From: Streptomyces qinglanensis
GTDB taxonomy: Bacteria > Actinomycetota > Actinomycetes > Streptomycetales > Streptomycetaceae
Assembly: GCF_900111245.1 (NCBI RefSeq)
Contig: NZ_FOGO01000001.1
Coordinates: 620,001 to 684,000 of the forward strand
DNA length: 64,000 bases
Reading direction: 5' to 3'
Part shown: positions 58,491 through 64,000 of the stretch, in pieces
Layout: every line of letters begins with the position of its first letter
How positions within the stretch are numbered: position 1 is the stretch's first letter
The notes under the pieces: model-generated
What the model was told of the DNA's origin: nothing
The model's input: only the letters and a program-made list of their open reading frames with translations
Database searches by the model: none
Program-made: the position numbers and the translations under genes

Positions 58491-60122
58491 ATGAGCACCG
58501 GCGCTCGCGCCTCCGCGCCGGGGCAGCGGTTCGCCGCGACGGCGCCCCGCGCTGTGCTGTCCCGGGCGCTGGCCGTCCCGCTGGTGGCGGCACTCGTCGC
58601 GGTACTGCCCGCGGCGGTCGCCACCCAGCCCGGACCCGGGCCGCACGACGCCGCCTACTGGCTCCAGTCGGCCACCTGCGCCTACTCCGGCACCCGGCTG
58701 GCGGCCATGGTGCTGACCGCGCACCGCCGGCTCATCCAGGGCGCGTTCTGGCTGTTCTGCTACATCGCCATGGGAATCGCACCGCTGGCCCAGACCGTGC
58801 TGGACAGCACGCCGACCCCGGTGGTCGGGCCGCGCGCGGACACCGTGCTGGCCTCGGCGCTGGTGCTGGCGGGCCTCGTCGCCTTCGACGTGGGTGCCCT
58901 GCTGGCCCGCCACCGGCCGCCGCTGCGCAGCCGGATGCACGAGCACCACCGGCCCGCGGCGGTCGTGCGGCCGCGCAGGCTGTACGCGCTGTGCGTCCTG
59001 GCGCTGGCGGGCAGCGGGCTGCTGATCGCCCGGCTGGACGGGCCCGGCGTCTTCTTCAGCAACCGGCAGGAGATCAGCGAGACGCTCGGGGGTACGGAGG
59101 CCGCCTCGCAGGCGGGCTCGGCGTTCCTGCGCGGGTTCGGCACCGTACCGGCGCTGCTGGCGCTGCTCTTCCTCACCCGCTGGCTGGTGGTCTCCCGCGC
59201 GGCCCGCCGCAGACCGCTGGTCCCGGTGCTGTGGCTGGTGATGCTGGCGCTCAACACCGTCGTCAACAACCCGGTCTCCAACCCGCGGTACTGGTTTCTG
59301 ACGGTGCTGTTCTCGCTGCTGTTCACCGCCTTCCCGCGCAGCCCGGTGATGTACCGGGCCGCGCTGGCGACCGGGGTGGCGGTGGCCCTGGTGGTGTTCC
59401 CGTTCGCGGACCGGTTCCGCTACGAGGAGGGCACCGACCGGCCGCGGCAGGCGACGGACTCGCTGTTGGAGCCGCTGACGATGAAGGACTACGACCAGTC
59501 CGGCATGCTCGCCAACACCGTCACCTTCGTCGAGTCGGGCGAGGGCCACAGCTACGGGCACCAACTGGCGGGAACCGCACTGTTCTTCGTGCCGCGCTCG
59601 GTGTGGGACGGCAAGCCGCACGACCCGGGCACCCGGGTGGGCACCTGGATGGGGATGCCCTATCCGAACCTCTCCTCGCCGCTGTGGGCGGAGCTGTGGC
59701 TGGACTTCGGCCCGCTGGGCATGGCGCTGGGCTTCGCCGCCGTCGGCTACGGCGCCGCCCGCGCGGACCGGCGCTACGCACGGCGTACCGCCGAGGAGGC
59801 CGCGGCGGGCCCCCGCCCGTCGAGGCGGCGGGACCGGGCCGGGCCGGGAAACGTGGCGGCGGTGGCGGTGCCGCTGGTCGCCGGCTACAGCTTCATCCTG
59901 CTGCGCGGCTCGCTGCTCCAGGCCATGGGCCGGGTGGCCATCGCGGTGCTGTGCCTGCTGTTCGTCACCTCATTCCGGCAGGACCGGCAGGACCGGCAGG
60001 ACCCACGGGACCGGCAGGACCGCCCGCTCCGGCGGGACCGGCGTCCGGCTCCGCGTCGGGCCGGGCCGCTCCAGGGGCCCGGCCGGGGCCGGGAGCGGGC
60101 AGAGCCGGATCGGGCGCGCTGA
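58491..60122 (+). CDS. O-antigen/EPS polymerase (Wzy-like) membrane protein
   Basis: A 543-residue membrane protein with about 10-12 helices and a long outer loop (~300-375) with FRYEEGTDRPRQA and SVWDGKPHDPGTRVG. This layout, with WAELWLDFGPLGMALGF near the end, fits oligosaccharide-repeat polymerases (WzyE/OPS-like), which join lipid-linked units outside the membrane. The ATG at 58491 has GGGAG 5 nt upstream; an ATG at 58404 is in frame. The ~55-residue Arg/Asp/Gln tail contains DRQDRQD from a 9-bp tandem repeat and overlaps the convergent flippase gene by 158 bp. Confidence 0.78.
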   Translation: MSTGARASAPGQRFAATAPRAVLSRALAVPLVAALVAVLPAAVATQPGPGPHDAAYWLQSATCAYSGTRLAAMVLTAHRRLIQGAFWLFCYIAMGIAPLAQTVLDSTPTPVVGPRADTVLASALVLAGLVAFDVGALLARHRPPLRSRMHEHHRPAAVVRPRRLYALCVLALAGSGLLIARLDGPGVFFSNRQEISETLGGTEAASQAGSAFLRGFGTVPALLALLFLTRWLVVSRAARRRPLVPVLWLVMLALNTVVNNPVSNPRYWFLTVLFSLLFTAFPRSPVMYRAALATGVAVALVVFPFADRFRYEEGTDRPRQATDSLLEPLTMKDYDQSGMLANTVTFVESGEGHSYGHQLAGTALFFVPRSVWDGKPHDPGTRVGTWMGMPYPNLSSPLWAELWLDFGPLGMALGFAAVGYGAARADRRYARRTAEEAAAGPRPSRRRDRAGPGNVAAVAVPLVAGYSFILLRGSLLQAMGRVAIAVLCLLFVTSFRQDRQDRQDPRDRQDRPLRRDRRPAPRRAGPLQGPGRGRERAEPDRAR

Positions 60123-61380
60123 CACCGTCCGGGGCCGCCGCCGTGCGCAGCAGCCGGGCCGCGCGCAGCCAACTGGCCGCCCCCTTCGCCGCGGAGCCCA
60201 GGCACAGCCCCCAGGCCGCGCCCAGCACCCCGCCCAGCAGGTAGCCGCCCAGCAGGCAGCAGACGGAGGCGAGGGAGAAGACGAGTTGGAGGGGCAGCGT
60301 CGTGCGCGGCCGCAGCACCCGCAGCGTCAGCAGCCCGCAGGTGCCCAGCGCCATCGCCGCGTACTGGCTGCCGGTGGCGGGCAGCAGCCGGGCCGCGGAG
60401 GCCCAGGTGTCGCCCAGCAGGGCGCGCCCGTAGCCGTCCGGCAGCAGCAGCAGAACGGTGGTCCACGCGGCGGCGAGCGCGGCGAGCACGCCTCCCGCGG
60501 CGGCTGCGGCGCGGGCCGCTCGTCGTCCGCCGCCGGTCCGGTTCAGCAGCGGCGGGCCGAACCCGGTGGCGGCGTTGAACAGCACGTTCATCGGCCCGTA
60601 GAGCGTGCCGGCGCCCCGCAGCGCGCCCACGGCCAGCGGATCGGCGAGCAGCCCCAGCCCGATGACGGCCAGTTGGCTGCCCGCGTTGCCCACCCCGAAC
60701 TCGACGGCGAACCGGCGGCCCAGGTGGTCCCGGCGCAGGCAGCGGGCCGGATCCTGACCCGCGCCCCGGGTGTGCCGCCCCAGCAGCCACAGCGCCACCG
60801 CGAGCGCGGGCAGCGCCGAGACCCCCCAGGCCAGCAGCAGCCGCGCCGCACCGGCCCCGGACGGCTGGGCGGCGAGCGCGGGCAGGACGGCCGCCAGCCG
60901 CAGCACGTCGGCGAGCAGCGCGTACTGGGGCCGGTGCAGGGTGGCGAAGGCGTAGCGAGTGGTCTCCTGCGTCAGCGCGAGCGGCAGCACCAGCGCCAGC
61001 GCGGCCAGCGCGGTGCCGGTCCCGCCGCCGACCGCCCACAGCGCGGGCGCGGCGATCACGGCCGGGGCCGCCGCGGCCAGCGCGGTGAAGGCCACCCCCG
61101 AACGGCAGGCCCGCGCCACGCGTTCCGGCGCGCCCTGCTCCAGGACGAGGGCCTGGCCCACATAGGCGACGGTGAGGCCGAGGAGCACGGTGAAGACGGT
61201 GTAGACGAGGGAGAACGTGGCGAAGGCGTGCACGTCCGACCGGCGCGCGGCCACCACCAGGACGGCGATGTTCGTCGCCGCCGCCACGCCCTGGTCGGCG
61301 ACGGAGCAGACCAACGCGGTGCGGGCCCGCGGCCTCCGCCGCTCCGGCTCCCGCGCCGGACCGCCGCCGGGGTGCTGCAC
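59965..61380 (-). CDS. polysaccharide flippase (Wzx/MATE-like)
   Basis: A 471-residue protein with about 12 helices and the MVF/PST-type layout of lipid-linked oligosaccharide flippases: ALVCSVADQGVAAATNIAVL at the start, then paired helices through residue ~420. The ~55-residue tail is Pro/Ala/Gly-rich (PAG repeats) and is encoded opposite the tail of the polymerase gene. It should move undecaprenyl-linked repeat units across the membrane. The GTG at 61380 follows GAGAGGGG. Confidence 0.8.
   Translation of the reverse strand: MQHPGGGPAREPERRRPRARTALVCSVADQGVAAATNIAVLVVAARRSDVHAFATFSLVYTVFTVLLGLTVAYVGQALVLEQGAPERVARACRSGVAFTALAAAAPAVIAAPALWAVGGGTGTALAALALVLPLALTQETTRYAFATLHRPQYALLADVLRLAAVLPALAAQPSGAGAARLLLAWGVSALPALAVALWLLGRHTRGAGQDPARCLRRDHLGRRFAVEFGVGNAGSQLAVIGLGLLADPLAVGALRGAGTLYGPMNVLFNAATGFGPPLLNRTGGGRRAARAAAAAGGVLAALAAAWTTVLLLLPDGYGRALLGDTWASAARLLPATGSQYAAMALGTCGLLTLRVLRPRTTLPLQLVFSLASVCCLLGGYLLGGVLGAAWGLCLGSAAKGAASWLRAARLLRTAAAPDGVSAPDPALPAPGPGRAPGAARPDAEPDAGPAGAGGPAGPVGPAGPAGPAGMR
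59975..60019. repeat. 9-bp tandem repeat in overlapping coding tails
   Basis: CCGGCAGGA is repeated at 59975, 59984, 59993 and 60011, with a variant unit (CCCACGGGA) at 60002. It encodes RQD/DRQ on the plus strand and PAG on the minus strand. Confidence 0.9.
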
Positions 61381-61412
61381 CCGGATCCCCTCTCGTCAGC
61401 CGCCGGAAGCGC

Positions 61413-63149
61413 TCAACGGTCCAGCACCCGCAGGCCGACGCCCTCGCGGACGAACTCGGCGGGGTAGGAGCGCGCCGGCAGGCCGCGGTCCGGCGGCGCG
61501 GCGGGGCCGGGTGCGCCGCCGCGCCCGGAGTCGCCGCCGGTGCCCTCGGAGTGGAGGAGGGCACCGAGCACGCAGCCGCCCGCGCCGGCGACCAGTTCCC
61601 GTACCCGGGCCAGGTCGTCCCGCCGCACCTCGCGCGGGTCGCAGACGAGCAGGACGCAGTCGACCCGGTCGATGAGCGCGATGGCGTCGGCGTACGACAG
61701 CACGGCGGGCGCGAGCACCAGCAGCACGGAGTCGCTGTCGTCGGCGTGCCCGATGAGCTGGGTGACGGCCGAGGAGGTGAGCGCACGCGGCACTTTGCTG
61801 ACGCGGTGTCCGGGCACCAGGTCGAAGACGCCCGACTCGCCCGCGTCGATCGGGACGCGGTGCCCGGCGGGCCAGCCGATCGTGCCGTGGCCGGGCGCCC
61901 GGGCCCATCCCCCAGCCTCCGGCCGGGAGGTGCCCCCAGGCCGGACGCCGTCCGCGTGCCGCAGCCGTTCGGTGAGCGAGGGGGTGCGCAGGTCGGCCTC
62001 CAGCAGCAGCACCTCCTTGCCCATCTCGGCGAAGGACGCGGACAGGTTCACGGAGGCGGCCAGCGCGGTGTCGATGCTGCCGCGCGGCGGGACGACCAGG
62101 ACGCGGCGGCGGCGCGCGAAGGTCTCGTCGTAGGCGAGCCGGAAGGCGACCGAGCGGTACTCCTCGGCGAGCCGGCCGCCGGCCAGCAGCGGACGGGAGC
62201 GCGCGCGGCGGTCGGCCCGCTTCCCGCGGCGGCGCCCGCGCCCGCGCGGCAGGGTGCCCAGTACCGGGGCGTGCAGGGCGCGCACGACATCGCCGGGGGT
62301 GCGGACGGCGGGGTCGAAGACGAGCCGTACCCAGGCGGCGAGGAGGCCGAGGCCGACACCGACGGCGGCACCGAGTCCGAGCATCAGCGGCAGGCCGGGA
62401 CCGGCGGGCGCGTCGGGCGGCACGGCCTCGGTGACGACGCGGCCCGGGGTGGTGTCCTCGGCGCGCAGGTCGCTGATGCTGCCGTTGAGTTCGGCGATGC
62501 GGCTGACGACGGAGGAGTGCGCGGAGAGCGTGCCGTCGAGCGCGCCCTCCCGGCCGGAGGAGGCGATCTCCTCGGCGAGCCGGTCGCGCTCCTTCAGCAG
62601 CGGCTCGCGCTGCTTCTCGTAGGAGTCGACCATGCGTGCGGCGCGCGCTTCGGCGTCCTGCTCGCGGTTGCCGAGGTAGGCCGCGGCGAAGGCGTTGGCG
62701 CCGCGCGCCGCGGCCCGGGGGCTGTGCGCGGTGTAGGAGAAGCGCAGCATCCGGGTGTCGGGCGGGTTGGTGACCTGGAGGTCGGCGGCGAGCTGCTGGG
62801 GGCGGCGCCCGGAGTCCAGGGTGTCCGCGGCGCGTTCGGCGACGACGCTGCTGAGTGCGGTGCGCCGCTCGGAGCCCATGCTGGTCCCGCCGGTGGCCGA
62901 GGTGGCGCCGCTGCTGTCGAGGGGCAGCGGGCGGACGGTGATCTCGGTGGTGGCGGTGTAGGAGTCGGCGCCGCTGACGCCGAGCCAGCCGCCGCCCAGG
63001 ACGCCGAGGGCGATGCCGAGCGCGATCAGCCAGCGGTAGCGCAGGAGCTGGCGGAACTGGTCGCGGAGCAGGTCGGGTTCGTCGTCGGGGTGGACGGCGG
63101 GCGCCGGGTCCCGCTCGGCTCCGCCGCCGGAGGTGCCGGGGCCGCTCAT
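61413..63149 (-). CDS. Wzz-like chain-length protein fused to a degenerate BY-kinase domain
   Basis: A 578-residue protein. Two membrane helices (~40-60 and ~255-278) flank an outer helical Wzz domain (~60-250), and a cytoplasmic domain follows (~320-560). That domain resembles bacterial tyrosine kinases (CpsD/Wzc type): VLVVPPRGSIDTALAASVNLS stands where the P-loop should be but lacks the GKS/T lysine, and Walker A' reads LLLEADLRTPS with Glu for the first Asp. It is thus probably not an active kinase and may act as a scaffold. No Tyr cluster is at the C-terminus. Overlaps the next gene (63146) by 4 bp (ATGA). Confidence 0.82.
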   Translation of the reverse strand: MSGPGTSGGGAERDPAPAVHPDDEPDLLRDQFRQLLRYRWLIALGIALGVLGGGWLGVSGADSYTATTEITVRPLPLDSSGATSATGGTSMGSERRTALSSVVAERAADTLDSGRRPQQLAADLQVTNPPDTRMLRFSYTAHSPRAAARGANAFAAAYLGNREQDAEARAARMVDSYEKQREPLLKERDRLAEEIASSGREGALDGTLSAHSSVVSRIAELNGSISDLRAEDTTPGRVVTEAVPPDAPAGPGLPLMLGLGAAVGVGLGLLAAWVRLVFDPAVRTPGDVVRALHAPVLGTLPRGRGRRRGKRADRRARSRPLLAGGRLAEEYRSVAFRLAYDETFARRRRVLVVPPRGSIDTALAASVNLSASFAEMGKEVLLLEADLRTPSLTERLRHADGVRPGGTSRPEAGGWARAPGHGTIGWPAGHRVPIDAGESGVFDLVPGHRVSKVPRALTSSAVTQLIGHADDSDSVLLVLAPAVLSYADAIALIDRVDCVLLVCDPREVRRDDLARVRELVAGAGGCVLGALLHSEGTGGDSGRGGAPGPAAPPDRGLPARSYPAEFVREGVGLRVLDR

Positions 63150-64000
63150 GCCGGTCCGCCCTGCTGCCGGACCGCGCCGGCCGCGGCGCCCCGCGGGGAG
63201 CCGGGCCGGGTGCGGGGACCGGTGCGGTGGCCGCCGGGTGCGGGGGCCAGGGCGCGGGCCTCTTCGAGCAGCGCGGTCAGCCGGGCCAGCGCCGCGGTGC
63301 GCCCCAGACGGCCGGTGGCGTACGCGCGGCCCGCGGCGCCGAGTGCGGCGGCGCGGGCGGGCTCGGCGGCCAGTCGGCGGAGGCCGTCGGCGAGCGCCGC
63401 GGGGTCCTCGGGCGGTACCAGGACCCCGGCGCCGGAGCGGCGGACCTCACCGGCGGTGCCGCCGCTCCCGGCGACGGAGGCGAGGACCGGGCGCCCGGCG
63501 GCGAAGTAGGAGGTGAGCTTGGAGGGGACGCTCATGTCGAGCACGGAGGCCCGCTGGGTGACGGCCAGCACGTCGGCGGCGGCCAGCACCTCGGGGAAGT
63601 CCGCCTCGTCGGCGGGCGGCAGCAGTTCGACGCCGGGCAGCGGGGCCGCCAGCCGGGCGAGGTGGCGGCGCTGGTTGCCGTCGCCCATCAGGACGACGCG
63701 TAACCGCTCGCCGCGGAGCAGCCGGGCGGTCTCGATCAGCACGCCCAGGCCCTGTTTGAGGCCCATGTTGCCGGAGTGCAGCAGGACCGTCTCGTCCGGC
63801 CGCCAGCCGAGCCGGGAGCGGGTCTCCTCCCGGGGACGGGACGGGGCGGATTTGTGCGTCCAGTTGGGGACGGTGCGGATGCGGGACGCCGGGACGCCCA
63901 GCGCGGTGACGCGCTCGGTGAAGCTCTCGTGGATGACGCCCACCAGGGTGGCCGCCGCCAGCACGCGGCGCTCCACGGAGCCGGCGAGGGCGGCTGCCCG
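63146..64000 (-). CDS. family 4 glycosyltransferase (WbuB/WcaI-like), N-terminus outside
   Basis: A partial GT-B glycosyltransferase, ~284 residues of which are visible; the reading frame is open to the right edge. Motifs: VGVIHESFTERVTALG, TVPNWTHKSAPS, VLLHSGNMGLKQGLGVLIE (the donor-lobe start) and SVLDMSVPSKLTSYFAAGRPVLASV with the carboxylate-containing end. It resembles colanic-acid or fucose-type transferases. A TTA codon occurs in GERLRVV (63701-63703), so it is probably bldA-dependent. It precedes the Wzz-like gene in one operon (4-bp overlap). Confidence 0.88.
   Translation of the reverse strand, partial: RAAALAGSVERRVLAAATLVGVIHESFTERVTALGVPASRIRTVPNWTHKSAPSRPREETRSRLGWRPDETVLLHSGNMGLKQGLGVLIETARLLRGERLRVVLMGDGNQRRHLARLAAPLPGVELLPPADEADFPEVLAAADVLAVTQRASVLDMSVPSKLTSYFAAGRPVLASVAGSGGTAGEVRRSGAGVLVPPEDPAALADGLRRLAAEPARAAALGAAGRAYATGRLGRTAALARLTALLEEARALAPAPGGHRTGPRTRPGSPRGAAAGAVRQQGGPA

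Noticed and set aside
1..64000. Prophage, integrative element or attachment sites
   Set aside because: No integrase, transposase, terminase or tRNA-adjacent direct repeat could be seen; accessory character is inferred only from gene content and composition.

Overview
The window is very GC-rich DNA with coding on both strands, strong third-position GC, frequent GTG and TTG starts, rare TTA codons, a SARP-type regulator, many secreted proteins and lipoproteins, and coenzyme F420 metabolism. Together these point to a Streptomyces or close relative chromosome. No rRNA, tRNA, CRISPR array, insertion sequence or phage module was seen.

Left part (1-22 kb): a secreted subtilisin-type protease (cut by the edge) with a LuxR/TrmB-type regulator; a DUF6153 protein plus a periplasmic-type multicopper oxidase behind a copper-box-like operator; glutamine-dependent NAD synthase; an MFS exporter; a membrane-anchored EEP-family phosphodiesterase; panB; a DrrA/DrrB-type ABC exporter convergent with a large AfsR-like SARP/NB-ARC/TPR regulator; a LysR regulator divergent from an EamA exporter; a site-2 protease homologue; a DHA2-type drug exporter divergent from a VOC protein.

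Middle (22-43 kb): npdG and a lipoprotein, then two paralogous three-gene cassettes on the minus strand (23.6-27.1 kb and 39.8-43.0 kb). Each has a small WXG/ESX-like helical protein, a 720-800 residue protein of a DUF6571-like family, and a lipoprotein with a shared DYAVPE/EYAVPE..CG motif. Between them lie a TrmH-type RNA methyltransferase and, at 28.4-35.0 kb, a compact peptide-export locus: a 64-residue precursor with a double-glycine leader, a HlyD-type adaptor, an ABC transporter with an N-terminal C39 peptidase, and a second ABC transporter (NHLM type). No modification enzyme and no cysteine in the core peptide are seen. A 2-hydroxyacid dehydrogenase, an MFS exporter, a SPOR-like small protein, methionine aminopeptidase, and a heme oxygenase under a DtxR-type iron box follow.

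Right part (43-64 kb): RtcB RNA ligase; an amidase with an AtzG-like small subunit and a TetR regulator, divergent from a metallo-beta-lactamase-fold hydrolase; an SDR with a MerR regulator; then an exopolysaccharide locus from 49.6 kb to the right edge: initiating polyprenyl-phosphate sugar transferase, GDP-fucose supply (gmd, fcl), a large secreted beta-propeller/FN3/CBM96-like protein, a lipoprotein, three glycosyltransferases, Wzy-like polymerase, Wzx-like flippase, and a Wzz-like chain-length protein fused to a BY-kinase domain whose P-loop is degenerate. Two genes of this locus carry TTA codons, which suggests bldA-dependent, development-linked production of a fucose-containing polysaccharide.
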